Shown here: one piece after another, positions 16,081 through 25,637 of the stretch
Layout of the letters: the number at the start of each line of letters is the position of its first letter
How positions within the stretch are numbered: position 1 is the first letter of the stretch
From: JABMOV01 sp964654545
GTDB lineage: Bacteria; Fidelibacterota; Marinisomatia; Marinisomatales; JABMOV01
Assembly: GCA_964654545.1 (NCBI GenBank)
Contig: CAZZIU010000011.1
Location: 1-64,000 of the forward strand
Length of the DNA stretch: 64,000 nucleotides
Reading direction: 5' to 3'
Program-made: the position numbers and the translations under genes
Notes under the pieces: generated by a model
The model's input: only the letters and a program-made list of their open reading frames with translations
The model's database searches: none
What the model was told of the DNA's origin: nothing

Positions 16081-18044
16081 CAGAAACGCAAAAAAATCAG
16101 TACAGCGCTGAAAAGATTCAGGTTTTAAAAGGCCTTGAAGCAGTAAGAAAACGCCCCGCCATGTATATCGGTGACGTGGGAAAACGCGGTCTTCATCATT
16201 TGGTATATGAAGTTGTAGACAACAGTGTCGATGAAGCCCTCGCCGGTTATTGCTCATTCATACGCGTCACCATTCATGAAGATAATTCTGTTAGTGTAGA
16301 CGACGACGGTCGCGGAATTCCAGTAGACATGCACAAAGTGGAGAAAAAACCAGCACTGGAAGTGGTGATGACGGTCCTTCACGCAGGCGGAAAATTCGAT
16401 AAAGGCAGTTATAAGGTATCAGGCGGATTGCACGGCGTCGGCGTATCTGTAGTTAATGCACTTTCAGCTTCCCTGGTAGCCGAAGTAAAACGCGATGGTA
16501 AAATCTACCGCCAGCGTTACGAGCGCGGTAAAACAAAATCAAAACTGGAAGTGATTGGAAAGTCGAAAAAAACCGGCACTAAAATCACGTTTGTTCCCGA
16601 TCCGGAAATGTTTATAGTCAGAAAGATTGAATACGATGTGATTGCGGATCGCCTGAGAGAACTGGCCTATCTCAACCGCAATCTTGAAATTTCAATTATT
16701 GACGAGCGCGAAGAAGAAAAAAGAGAAGACACGTTTAAATACAAAGGCGGGATAAGTGATTTTGTAAAATATTTGGACGAAAACAACCAACCGCTTCACG
16801 ATAAAGTCATTACCGTTCTTAAAGAAGAGAGCGATGTACCCGTAGATGTCGCTTTTCGCTATTCTGCCAACTACAACGACAACGTGCTGTCTTTTGTGAA
16901 CAATATTAATACCGTTGAAGGCGGCACCCATTTGTCAGGGTTTAAATCAGCGCTGACGCGCGGACTTAACAATTATGCCACCAAAAACAACCTTATTAAG
17001 ACGACCAAAAATGAAAAAATAACGCTCACCGGGGAAGATTACCGCGAAGGCCTAACAGCCATTGTATCTGTGAAGGTAGCCGAACCCCAATTCGAAGGAC
17101 AAACCAAAACCAAACTTGGTAACGGTGATGTCAAAGGAATTGTTGACGCCATTGTTTACGAAGGAATTCTCGAATTTCTTGAGCAAAACCCTTCGGTGGG
17201 AAAGCGCATTATTGAAAAAGCGCTCCTGGCGGCCCGGAGCCGCAACGCGGCAAGAAAAGCGCGTGAACTTATCCGTCGAAAAACAGCCCTTGGAAATACG
17301 TCACTGCCAGGGAAATTGGCCGACTGCTCCACCAGCGATCCGGCACTATGTGAGTTGTATCTGGTAGAGGGTGATTCAGCGGGAGGCTCTGCGAAACAGG
17401 GTCGTGACCGTCGGTTTCAGGCTATTTTACCGCTTCGCGGAAAAGTAATAAACGCCGAAAAAGCCCGAATTGACAAATTGCTGAACAACAACGAAATCCA
17501 ATCCATTATTACGGCCCTGGGCGCCGGCTTTGGCGGAAACGATGAGGAAGACGACACCAAAAGCCCCAATGATTTCGACCTGGAAAAACTACGTTATCAC
17601 AAAATTATCATCATGACCGATGCCGATGTTGACGGGAGCCATATTCGCACCCTGCTTTTAACCTTTTTCTACAGGAAAATGCAGGGTTTGATCACCAATG
17701 GATTTATCTATTTGGCGCTCCCACCCCTGTATCGCATTAAACAGGGTAAAAAGGAGCTCTATGCCTACGATGATAATGAACGAGATCTGCTCACGGAAAG
17801 ATTGCGGAAAGAAAGCAAAACCAAAAAAGTGGACTTTCAACGGTACAAAGGTCTTGGTGAAATGAACCCGGAACAGCTTTGGTCCACCACCATGGACCCC
17901 GACCGGAGAACGTTGATTCGGGTCACCATCGATGATGCAATGGAAGCATCCAAAAACTTTCAGGATTTAATGGGCAGTGATGTAGAAGCCCGGAGACTGT
18001 TTATTGAAACAAATGCCAAGTTCGTTGTGAACCTGGATATTTAA
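16077..18044 (+). CDS. gyrB: DNA gyrase subunit B
   Basis: GyrB is the ATPase subunit of gyrase. The 655 residues include the GHKL ATP-binding region (KRPAMYIGDVGKRGLHHLVYE without the last residues, EVVDNSVDEALAG, DDGRGIPVD and GGLHGVGVSVVNALS). The transducer domain follows, and then the Toprim domain with EGDSAGGSAKQGRDR and DADVDGSHIRTLLLTF. The C-terminal GyrB signature RYKGLGEMNPEQLW is present. The length is in the compact class without the E. coli insertion. gyrA follows after 14 bases. Confidence 0.97.
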   Translation: MTETQKNQYSAEKIQVLKGLEAVRKRPAMYIGDVGKRGLHHLVYEVVDNSVDEALAGYCSFIRVTIHEDNSVSVDDDGRGIPVDMHKVEKKPALEVVMTVLHAGGKFDKGSYKVSGGLHGVGVSVVNALSASLVAEVKRDGKIYRQRYERGKTKSKLEVIGKSKKTGTKITFVPDPEMFIVRKIEYDVIADRLRELAYLNRNLEISIIDEREEEKREDTFKYKGGISDFVKYLDENNQPLHDKVITVLKEESDVPVDVAFRYSANYNDNVLSFVNNINTVEGGTHLSGFKSALTRGLNNYATKNNLIKTTKNEKITLTGEDYREGLTAIVSVKVAEPQFEGQTKTKLGNGDVKGIVDAIVYEGILEFLEQNPSVGKRIIEKALLAARSRNAARKARELIRRKTALGNTSLPGKLADCSTSDPALCELYLVEGDSAGGSAKQGRDRRFQAILPLRGKVINAEKARIDKLLNNNEIQSIITALGAGFGGNDEEDDTKSPNDFDLEKLRYHKIIIMTDADVDGSHIRTLLLTFFYRKMQGLITNGFIYLALPPLYRIKQGKKELYAYDDNERDLLTERLRKESKTKKVDFQRYKGLGEMNPEQLWSTTMDPDRRTLIRVTIDDAMEASKNFQDLMGSDVEARRLFIETNAKFVVNLDI

Positions 18045-18058
18045 ATAAGATTAGACCT

Positions 18059-20542
18059 ATGGACATTGCTAGAGAAAATACAATTAATAAAGATATCGTT
18101 GAGGAGCTTCGTGAAAGTTATCTCAATTATTCCATGTCAGTTATTGTGGCCCGCGCCCTACCCGACGTTCGCGACGGACTAAAGCCGGTCCACAGACGAA
18201 TTCTATTTGGAATGAATGAATTGGGCACCGGCTGGAATCGACCCTATAAAAAATCAGCCAGAATTGTCGGTGACGTGCTAGGAAAATACCATCCTCACGG
18301 TGATTCTTCCGTGTACGATGCCCTGGTTCGTATGGCACAGGACTTTTCCATGCGCTATGAACTGGTGGACGGGCAAGGAAACTTCGGTTCTGTTGATGGA
18401 GACCGGGCGGCGGCCATGCGTTATACCGAATCACGAATGACGCGCATTGGTAGCGAAATGCTCCGCGACCTGGACAAAGAAACCGTCGATTGGATACCAA
18501 ATTTTGACGAAACCCTAAACGAGCCTTCCGTGTTGCCCACGGTTGTCCCGGCCCTGTTAATAAACGGATCAGAGGGAATTGCCGTTGGAATGGCGACAAA
18601 AATCCCACCGCATAATCTTATAGAAGTGATTAATGGGTTGATTGCGTTGATTGACAATCCCGAAATCACGTTGGAAGAGATTATGGCGCACATTAAAGGA
18701 CCGGATTTTCCAACCGGCGCCATGGTGCTCGGCATGGACGGATTAAAACAAGCATACGAAACGGGCCGCGGAAAAATAACTGTTCGCGCCAAAGCGTTTG
18801 TGGAAACCACCAATCAGGGTAAAGAATCCATAGTTATCAATGAACTGCCCTATCAGGTAAACAAAGCCAATTTAATCGAAAAAATAGCCGAACTGGTTCG
18901 GGATAAAAAAATTGAGGGCATTTCCGATTTAAGAGACGAATCCGATAAAGATGGAATACGTGTGGTAATCGAGATTAAACGGGATGCTGTACCAGACGTA
19001 ATCTTAAACCAGCTTTATTCACACACCCAGCTTCAGGACACGTTTGGAATTATCCTTTTGGCTCTGGACCGCGGTATACCAAAAGTTATGTCGTTGAAGC
19101 ATGTGATGCAGTCCTTTGTGGACTTTCGTCACAATGTGATCGTAAGACGGACGTCGTATGAACTGGCAGAAGCGGAGGCACGTGCACACATTCTGGAAGG
19201 ATTAAAAATTGCTTTAGACAACATTGACGAAGTCATTGCAATTATTCGCGGCAGCAAAGATCCGGTTCATGCCAAAGAAGGACTAATGAGCAATTTCGAT
19301 TTATCCGAAAAGCAGTCCCAGGCGATTTTAGATATGCGCTTACAGCGCCTGACCGGGCTTGAAGTTGATAAAATTGTGGAAGAATACCGCGAGGTTATAA
19401 AATTGATTGCCCAACTACGGGGGATATTGGATAGTCGCTCTCAGCGTATGGATATTATCAAACACGAACTAAACGAAGTGCGTGATCAATACGGAGATGA
19501 ACGGCGGACGGAAATATTGGCCGTGGACGCTAATTTTTCCATGGAAGACATCATCGCACAGGAAGACATGGTTATTACCATTACCCATAACGGGTATATT
19601 AAGCGGACAGCAGTGAGCACCTACCGGAGTCAACGACGAGGAGGAAGAGGAATTCAGGGCGCCACATCAAAAGACGAAGATTTTATCGAGCATTTGTTTA
19701 TTGCCAATACCCACAATTATATGCTCTTCTTCACAGACCGGGGTAAATGTTACTGGTTGAAAGTATATGATATTCCACAAGGCGGAAGAGCGGCGCGCGG
19801 TCGGGCAGTTGTCAACCTGATTGGCTGTGAAGCGGGCGAACGCGTAGAAGCCTTCGTAAGCGTGAAAGAGTTTACCGATGATCAATACATCGTGATGGCG
19901 ACCAAAAACGGGATTGTGAAAAAGACAATTCTATCAGCCTATGGGCATCCGCGAAAAGGTGGGATATATGCCATAGAAATCCGTGAAAACGACCAGCTGA
20001 TAGAGGCACGCATTACCGATGGGGACAACGACATCCTTTTGGGAACCCGCGATGGAAAATCAATCCGTTTCTCGGAAAAAGGCATACGACCCAGCGGCCG
20101 TAAAACAATGGGCGTCAAAGGCATTACCCTCAGCTCTTCCAGCGATGAAGTCGTGGGGATGTTGGTGGTTAAACGCGAAGGAACCATCCTGGTGGCAACG
20201 GAAAAGGGATATGGCAAACGTACCGACGTGATCCAATACCGAATCCAATCCCGCGGCGGAAAAGGTGTTATGACAATGCGCACGACGGATAAAACCGGAA
20301 AAATGGTTTCAATTATGGAAGTAGTGGACACCGACGACCTCATCATTATTACTGACAAAGGTGTTTTAATGCGTCAGTCCGTTGGGGACATCCGCACAAT
20401 TGGTCGAGTAACACAAGGTGTTCGTCTTGTCAAACTGGATGACGGCACTGCTATTTCTTCCATATCCCGAGTTAGCGGCACCGAAGATGAGGACGATGAC
20501 ACAAGCGAAACCGCAGAGGAATCGGTCGTAGACGGCGAATAA
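18059..20542 (+). CDS. gyrA: DNA gyrase subunit A
   Basis: GyrA carries the DNA-cleaving Tyr and the DNA-wrapping domain. In 827 residues one sees the N-terminal SYLNYSMSVIVARALPDVRDG, the quinolone-pocket stretch YHPHGDSSVYDALVRMAQ, the catalytic Tyr in AAAMRYTESRM (about residue 122), and a C-terminal beta-pinwheel with the GyrA box SQRRGGRGIQGA near residue 524. The GyrA box separates it from ParC. An acidic tail (EDEDDDTSETAEES) ends the protein. The pair gyrB-gyrA sits in the origin cluster. Confidence 0.97.
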   Translation: MDIARENTINKDIVEELRESYLNYSMSVIVARALPDVRDGLKPVHRRILFGMNELGTGWNRPYKKSARIVGDVLGKYHPHGDSSVYDALVRMAQDFSMRYELVDGQGNFGSVDGDRAAAMRYTESRMTRIGSEMLRDLDKETVDWIPNFDETLNEPSVLPTVVPALLINGSEGIAVGMATKIPPHNLIEVINGLIALIDNPEITLEEIMAHIKGPDFPTGAMVLGMDGLKQAYETGRGKITVRAKAFVETTNQGKESIVINELPYQVNKANLIEKIAELVRDKKIEGISDLRDESDKDGIRVVIEIKRDAVPDVILNQLYSHTQLQDTFGIILLALDRGIPKVMSLKHVMQSFVDFRHNVIVRRTSYELAEAEARAHILEGLKIALDNIDEVIAIIRGSKDPVHAKEGLMSNFDLSEKQSQAILDMRLQRLTGLEVDKIVEEYREVIKLIAQLRGILDSRSQRMDIIKHELNEVRDQYGDERRTEILAVDANFSMEDIIAQEDMVITITHNGYIKRTAVSTYRSQRRGGRGIQGATSKDEDFIEHLFIANTHNYMLFFTDRGKCYWLKVYDIPQGGRAARGRAVVNLIGCEAGERVEAFVSVKEFTDDQYIVMATKNGIVKKTILSAYGHPRKGGIYAIEIRENDQLIEARITDGDNDILLGTRDGKSIRFSEKGIRPSGRKTMGVKGITLSSSSDEVVGMLVVKREGTILVATEKGYGKRTDVIQYRIQSRGGKGVMTMRTTDKTGKMVSIMEVVDTDDLIIITDKGVLMRQSVGDIRTIGRVTQGVRLVKLDDGTAISSISRVSGTEDEDDDTSETAEESVVDGE

Positions 20543-20546
20543 TTCT

Positions 20547-21236
20547 TTGTTTGCACAAAACCTAGCAGCCCTGCAGGAAAAAATTATAAAAGCGGTTGAC
20601 CGCAGTGGCGTGCCGCGCAAAGTGGAACTAATCGCGGTTACGAAAACACACCCGGCGGAAACCATCCGCTTGGCATATGAAGCAGGAATCAAATCAATTG
20701 GTGAAAACCGTATTCAGGAAGCCATGGTGAAGTTTCCGCATATTACCGACCTGACAGGCGTAACACGCCGCATGATTGGGCACCTCCAATCAAATAAAGT
20801 AAAAAAATGTCTGAATCTGTTTGACAGCGTTGACAGTGTTGATTCCTTGCGTCTTGCAAAAAAAATGAACCTGCACGCGAAAAAGGAACACCGGGAATTA
20901 CCCGTTCTTTTAGAGGTGAACACCAGTGGAGAGTCAAGCAAAAGCGGATTTTTTCCAGAGGATGTCGATGCCATGCTTCAATGCATTGCCGAACCGGAAC
21001 TAAGGGTCGAAGGACTTATGACGGTTGGACCGCTGACGAAAGACGAAAAAACGGTAAGAAAAGCTTTCCAACGGCTCACAACCTTGCGAGAAGTAATTAA
21101 TACCCAGCTGGACCAGGAAACAAAACTCAGCGAGTTGTCCATGGGCATGAGTGGCGACTTTGAATGGGCCATTGAAGAAGGATCTACTATGATCCGGGTT
21201 GGAACAGCGCTTTTTGGCGACAGGAACCCCTATTAA
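20547..21236 (+). CDS. yggS: YggS/PROSC family pyridoxal-phosphate homeostasis protein
   Basis: This family binds pyridoxal 5'-phosphate without a known catalytic reaction and balances the free PLP pool. The 229 residues have the motif ELIAVTKTHP with the PLP-binding Lys at residue 33, GENRIQEA, HLQSNKVKKCL, LLEVNTSGESSKSGF, and the C-terminal phosphate-binding region LSMGMSGDFEWAIEEGSTMIRVGTALFG (given here in part). The start is a TTG four bases after the gyrA stop, so it is coupled to gyrA. A canonical RBS is not obvious. Confidence 0.93.
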   Translation: MFAQNLAALQEKIIKAVDRSGVPRKVELIAVTKTHPAETIRLAYEAGIKSIGENRIQEAMVKFPHITDLTGVTRRMIGHLQSNKVKKCLNLFDSVDSVDSLRLAKKMNLHAKKEHRELPVLLEVNTSGESSKSGFFPEDVDAMLQCIAEPELRVEGLMTVGPLTKDEKTVRKAFQRLTTLREVINTQLDQETKLSELSMGMSGDFEWAIEEGSTMIRVGTALFGDRNPY

Positions 21237-21246
21237 AGCGAACTTG

Positions 21247-21759
21247 ATGGACCACTATTACATAATAGACCCAATCCCCTGGAATATATCCGTCAAACAC
21301 CCAGAGCTGGTCGCCGACCATTTTGTTGTTTCACATGAAGGAGCCAAGTGGTTATACCCAAAAATTTTTAATACAGAAACGATAACCCCTAAAAAATTTC
21401 ATGAACTAAAAAAGAAATTGGATTGCAACAAAATAATAATTCTAGATCGCTGGACAGGCGAAGAAATAGTTTCGGTAATTGACCATGTAAACCGTTCCGG
21501 AATTTCAGGCTTGCGTGGAAATACACCGTTCCAAGAAATGCCCCAATTTCCAGACGTTTCAAATGTATATACACCTTTTTCAGGATACCGAAAAGCGACG
21601 GTAATGACGGTAGGGCCAAAAAGGTTTCCGCCCGTTGAAAAGGAAAAAAGGGTGAGCGAGATATGTGGAATTGTCGCGCCGGTCTGGTTCTATGTGGGCG
21701 TTTCCGTGAAAGCATTGTGTGTTCCAAATCAAAACACAAAATATTTTAGCCAACCTTAA
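21247..21759 (+). CDS. Short protein with purine-nucleoside-phosphorylase-like segment
   Basis: The 170 residues are not clearly assignable. One stretch, DHVNRSGISGLRGNTPF and QFPDVSNVY (about residues 79-108), resembles the PNP pattern DHINxxGxNPLxGxN...RFPDMSxxY. A later VGPKRFPP resembles the PNP SGPxFETP region. The N-terminal half does not show the PNP phosphate-binding signature and the protein is about 100 residues shorter than PNP. It may be a diverged or trimmed relative without activity. The start is set at ATG 21247, just after yggS; an in-frame upstream ATG at 21199 would lie inside yggS. Confidence 0.5.
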   Translation: MDHYYIIDPIPWNISVKHPELVADHFVVSHEGAKWLYPKIFNTETITPKKFHELKKKLDCNKIIILDRWTGEEIVSVIDHVNRSGISGLRGNTPFQEMPQFPDVSNVYTPFSGYRKATVMTVGPKRFPPVEKEKRVSEICGIVAPVWFYVGVSVKALCVPNQNTKYFSQP

Positions 21760-21771
21760 GCCGAGGTGACA

Positions 21772-23889
21772 ATGAAGAACAGAACCCAAATACGAATAAC
21801 TCTATATGCAGCAATGGCGCTGTTGGCCGCATGTTCACAGGTAGCAAACAAAAGTTTTACCTATCCAGAAACGCGCAGAGACGATGTTGTAGATGATTAC
21901 CATGGCGTAAAAATTGCCGATCCATATCGTTGGCTGGAAGACGACAATTCTTCAGAGACAGCTGAATGGGTAAAAGCACAGAATGCTGTGACCAATTCCT
22001 ATCTGGAGAAGATTCCTTTTCGACAGGAAATCAGGCAACGGCTGGAAGAGCTGTGGAACTACCCGCGTTATTCTGCACCTCGCAAAGAGGGCAACAACTA
22101 CTATTTTTACAAGAACAATGGACTTCAAAACCAATCCGTGCTGTATATACAGAAATCTCTGACAGAAGAACCGGAAGTTCTCCTTGATCCCAACATACTA
22201 TCTGATGACGGTACCGTTGCCCTTTCCGGCATATATTTTTCTCCAAATGGCCGCTATATGGGATACAGCTTGAGCAAAGCCGGATCTGATTGGCGAGAGT
22301 TTTATGTCCTGGATGTGGAAACGCGCGAAAAACTTGATGACCATATCCAATGGGTAAAGTTTTCAGAGTTGGCTTGGACTGACAATGGCTTCTACTACAC
22401 GCGCTTTCCAAAGCCTAATGATGGTGGAGAAAAGTCCTCTCTCAACCAAAACGAGAAAGTTTTCTTTCATGTTTTAGGGACAATGCAGAATGAGGACAGA
22501 CTGGTTTTTGAAGACATCGACAATCCTAAAATTGGCAACTATATGGATGTAACCGATGATGGGCACTATGGAATACTATATCGGTACCTTGGTACCCACG
22601 GGACAGCCATTAAAATATTGGATCGGCAAAAAGAGAAAGCCGAATGGAAGGATGTCATAATAGACTTTACCTACGACCACACGGTCATTGGTAACACAGA
22701 AAACCAGCTGATTTTATTGACCAACCAGAATGCGCCGAAGCAGAAAGTCGTTTTAGTTGATGTAAACAACCCAGCCCCCGAGAACTGGAATACAATTATT
22801 CCCGAAAGCGAGCACACTCTACGTAGCGCAACAGCGGTTGGGAACAAGCTGGTTGCCAATTATATGCAGGATGCCAGCACTCGAATTAAAGTGTTCTCAA
22901 GAAAAGGAGCTTTTGACAAAGAAATAACGCTTCCTGGAATTGGTACGGCCAGCGGGTTTGGCGGTAAACAGGATCAGGAAGAAACCTTTTATACCTTTTC
23001 CTCTTATACGACACCACCAACCATATATAGATATAACTTTTTAACAGGCCGGTCGACGACTTTTAGAGAAACAAAGATTAGCTTTGAAACAAAGGACTAT
23101 GAAACCCGACAAGTTTCTTTCACCAGCAAAGACGGTTCAAAAGTCCCCATGTTTATTGTGCATAAAAAAGGAATGGAAAAAAATGGCGAAAACCCCGCTC
23201 TTTTGTATGGATATGGTGGATTTAATATAAGCATAACTCCAAGATTTAGCGCCAGTACACTGGTTTTTTTAGAAAGGGGCGGTATTTATGCCGTGGCAAA
23301 TATTCGTGGCGGCGGCGAATACGGAGAAGATTGGCATCGCGGCGGTATGCTGTTTAACAAACAGAATGTATTTGATGATTTCACAGCAGCCGCAGAATAC
23401 TTGATTGATCAGAACTATACCTCTGAAAAACATTTGGCGATCCGCGGTGGTTCGAATGGCGGGCTGCTTATCGGAGCAGTTGTCAATCAACGGCCCGAAT
23501 TGTTTAGCGCTGCAATTCCGCAGGTAGGCGTTATGGATATGCTGCGGTATCATACGTTTACAATTGGGTACGCGTGGGCCGTTGAGTATGGATCCAGCGA
23601 AGAAAAAGAGCATTTTGAGAATCTTATAACGTTTTCACCGCTACATAATATTCGCAATGATGTCCCGTACCCGGCCGTTCTAATCACGACGGCAGATCAC
23701 GATGACCGAGTGGTTCCAGCCCACTCTTTCAAGTATGCTGCTGAACTGCAACGCAACCAGGCGCGATTTAACAGGCCGGCCCTAATCCGGATAGAAACAA
23801 ATGCTGGGCACGGAGCCGGAAAACCAACATCCAAAGCCATTGATGAACAGGCGGATATCTGGTCTTTTGTTCTTTTCAACACGAAATGA
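21772..23889 (+). CDS. Prolyl oligopeptidase (S9A), lipoprotein form
   Basis: The enzyme cleaves short peptides after proline. The N-terminus is a lipoprotein signal ending LLAACS, so the enzyme is probably anchored in the envelope. The propeller domain follows from YPETRRDDVVDDYHGVKIAD. The catalytic domain has Ser in RGGSNGGLL (about residue 560), Asp in TTADHDDRVVP and His in NAGHGAGKPT, a complete triad. Length (705 residues) is normal. The start is ATG 21772 with GAGGTG upstream; an in-frame GTG at 21766 overlaps that RBS. It is one of at least four peptidases in this window. Confidence 0.95.
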   Translation: MKNRTQIRITLYAAMALLAACSQVANKSFTYPETRRDDVVDDYHGVKIADPYRWLEDDNSSETAEWVKAQNAVTNSYLEKIPFRQEIRQRLEELWNYPRYSAPRKEGNNYYFYKNNGLQNQSVLYIQKSLTEEPEVLLDPNILSDDGTVALSGIYFSPNGRYMGYSLSKAGSDWREFYVLDVETREKLDDHIQWVKFSELAWTDNGFYYTRFPKPNDGGEKSSLNQNEKVFFHVLGTMQNEDRLVFEDIDNPKIGNYMDVTDDGHYGILYRYLGTHGTAIKILDRQKEKAEWKDVIIDFTYDHTVIGNTENQLILLTNQNAPKQKVVLVDVNNPAPENWNTIIPESEHTLRSATAVGNKLVANYMQDASTRIKVFSRKGAFDKEITLPGIGTASGFGGKQDQEETFYTFSSYTTPPTIYRYNFLTGRSTTFRETKISFETKDYETRQVSFTSKDGSKVPMFIVHKKGMEKNGENPALLYGYGGFNISITPRFSASTLVFLERGGIYAVANIRGGGEYGEDWHRGGMLFNKQNVFDDFTAAAEYLIDQNYTSEKHLAIRGGSNGGLLIGAVVNQRPELFSAAIPQVGVMDMLRYHTFTIGYAWAVEYGSSEEKEHFENLITFSPLHNIRNDVPYPAVLITTADHDDRVVPAHSFKYAAELQRNQARFNRPALIRIETNAGHGAGKPTSKAIDEQADIWSFVLFNTK

Positions 23890-24019
23890 AAAGACTGACG
23901 ATGAAACGCTGAAGAAATACATACCATCAAAGCTAAAAGTTTGCTAACTTACCACGTTTTTAAGAATTCACGGTAATACGATGTAGAGACAGATAGGGGA
24001 TTGTCTCACATCAAGATAA

Positions 24020-24436
24020 TTGGCATCGGTCAATTGTTGTTTATACAAGGAGAGAGCACCAATAGAAAAGCCAAAAATACTAGTGGTTGAGGACGACCAA
24101 ATTAGTCAACAACTCATGTTTCATTTTCTCAAGGATTATGAAGTGTTGTACGCCGAAACGGTTAAAGACGCCATCGATCAGATCGATACCAACCCCATTA
24201 ATTGTGTTCTCCTGGACATTTCTTTACATGGCAACGAAGACGGCCTCCAGATTTCGCAATATATCAAACAAGACACCCGGAAAAACAGAATCCCCGTAAT
24301 TGCCACAACCGCTCACGCGTTCACCCGCGATAGGGATCGATGCTTCAAAGCAGGCTGTGATGAATATCTAACAAAACCAATTCGGAAGGCACGGCTTCTA
24401 GAAACGGTCAAACAGCATCTAAACGCTAAAAATTAG
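24020..24436 (+). CDS. Stand-alone CheY-like response regulator receiver
   Basis: A single receiver domain: VVEDDQISQQL (acidic pair), phospho-acceptor Asp in CVLLDISLHGNEDG, Thr in VIATTAHAF and Lys in YLTKPI. There is no output domain, so it probably acts by protein contact. No histidine kinase is nearby. The start is uncertain. A TTG at 24020 gives 138 residues with a cysteine-containing leader unlike receivers. The strong AGGAGAG at about 24049-24055 is well placed for an unusual ATA codon at 24062, giving a typical receiver length. The 3' end overlaps the convergent psuG by 11 bases. Confidence 0.85.
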   Translation: MASVNCCLYKERAPIEKPKILVVEDDQISQQLMFHFLKDYEVLYAETVKDAIDQIDTNPINCVLLDISLHGNEDGLQISQYIKQDTRKNRIPVIATTAHAFTRDRDRCFKAGCDEYLTKPIRKARLLETVKQHLNAKN

Positions 24437-25361
24437 CCGATCCGCTTCTCTTTTTCAGCAGAATAGCTAATTCAGCCCCAACCTTTACATTGTTTATAGC
24501 CAGAGCAATATTTGCACCCAGGCTTCGCCCACCGGTCATTTGAACAATTGATTGTAAAAGAAACGGAGTCACAGCTTTACCACTAATTCTCCTTTTCTGA
24601 CTCTCCCGTATTGCCGTATCGATAATGTTGCTCATTTCTTGCCTGGGGATTTCATTTTCTTTAGGAATCGGATTGGCAACCAGAACCGCTGTCCCAATTC
24701 CCAGCTTTCGGTGTGTCCAAAAAAGATCGGCGATTTTTTCTGAGTCCATCAAAGAAAGAGAAGAAGCAAGACCGGAACTTCGAGAGTAAAAGGCGGGAAA
24801 TTCGGAGCAATTATACGATACAACCGGAACGCCAGCAGTTTCAAGAACCTCCAATGTTTTTGGTATATCCAAAACAGCCTTAACCCCGGCACAAACAACC
24901 AATAGCGGATAATTAGACAGGGCCAGCATGTCTTGCGATATATCAAAATGCTCAACCACATTTCGATGAATGCCCCCAATTCCTCCAGTGGCAAACACAT
25001 TAATTCCGGCGGCGTGGGCTAAGGCCATTGTGGCAGAAACCGTTGTCGCCCCCGAGGCTTTTTCTGAGATGACATGTGCCAAGTCGCGCAACGTCGTTTT
25101 GTGAGAAGGTCGGGAAGCCAGCTGCTCACATTCATCTTCGGTTAACCCTATTTTTATCTTTCCATTGAGTATGCCAATGGTGGCGGGTACGGCGCCCGCC
25201 TGGCGCGCAACATCTTCAGCTTTTTGAGCAAACGAAAGGTTTTCAGGGTAAGGCATGCCGTGTGCAATAATTGTGGATTCAAGCGCCAACACGGGCGTCC
25301 CCGAATGTAACGCAGTTGCCACATCAGGGTGCATTGAGAGCATATCAATGGGAATTTTCAT
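24426..25361 (-). CDS. psuG: Pseudouridine-5'-phosphate glycosidase
   Basis: PsuG reversibly splits pseudouridine 5'-phosphate into uracil and ribose 5-phosphate during RNA catabolism. The 311 residues show family motifs: ALESTIIAHGMPYPEN, GAVPATIGILNGKIKIGL, ATTVSATMALAHAAGINVFATGG (in part), and C-terminal GGRSLGANIALAINNVKVGAEL. Length matches. The partner kinase PsuK, often adjacent or fused, is not found here. The gene's end overlaps the end of the receiver gene on the other strand. Confidence 0.94.
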   Translation of the reverse strand: MKIPIDMLSMHPDVATALHSGTPVLALESTIIAHGMPYPENLSFAQKAEDVARQAGAVPATIGILNGKIKIGLTEDECEQLASRPSHKTTLRDLAHVISEKASGATTVSATMALAHAAGINVFATGGIGGIHRNVVEHFDISQDMLALSNYPLLVVCAGVKAVLDIPKTLEVLETAGVPVVSYNCSEFPAFYSRSSGLASSLSLMDSEKIADLFWTHRKLGIGTAVLVANPIPKENEIPRQEMSNIIDTAIRESQKRRISGKAVTPFLLQSIVQMTGGRSLGANIALAINNVKVGAELAILLKKRSGSANF

Positions 25362-25390
25362 TGTGAAAATTAGGTGATGGATACGTCGAT

Positions 25391-25423
25391 TAATAAAAAA
25401 ATCCCGACAAAACTGCCGGGATT
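25391..25423 (-). terminator. Rho-independent terminator of the small minus-strand gene
   Basis: On the minus strand AATCCCG (from 25423) pairs with CGGGATT (to 25400) around a 10-base loop, followed by TTTTTTATTA. It lies 32 bases after the stop of the small gene at 25455-25637 and just before psuG, so it separates their transcription. Confidence 0.75.
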
Positions 25424-25454
25424 TAATCTGGAGGTAATATGATTAAAGTAAAAA

Positions 25455-25637
25455 TTACGCTGCTGCCAGAAACCCGTATTCTTTTGCCAGCTTATGTAAC
25501 GCTTCGATCAGGGAGTCTTTTTGGATAGAGTCAATAAATACAACACTATGCGTAAGAACTGTTCCGTCCAAGAGGTTTCTATCTCGATTTTCTAGAAACC
25601 GCATGATGTCTTTTTCCGTTTGCGTTAAATGTTTCAT
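25455..25637 (-). CDS. Small acidic/polar hypothetical protein
   Basis: Sixty residues starting MKHLTQTEKDIMRF and ending with GFLAAA. I do not recognise a family. The start at 25637 is chosen because GGGGAT lies at the right distance; an in-frame upstream ATG would overlap that site. A good terminator follows the stop and a plausible AT-rich promoter region precedes it, which supports a real, separately transcribed gene. No signal peptide or membrane segment is visible. Predicted mostly helical. Confidence 0.5.
   Translation of the reverse strand: MKHLTQTEKDIMRFLENRDRNLLDGTVLTHSVVFIDSIQKDSLIEALHKLAKEYGFLAAA

Noticed and set aside
21327..21342. Third parS-like site TGTTTCACATGAAGGA
   Set aside because: Three mismatches to the 16-base consensus, two of them in the second half-site; probably chance.
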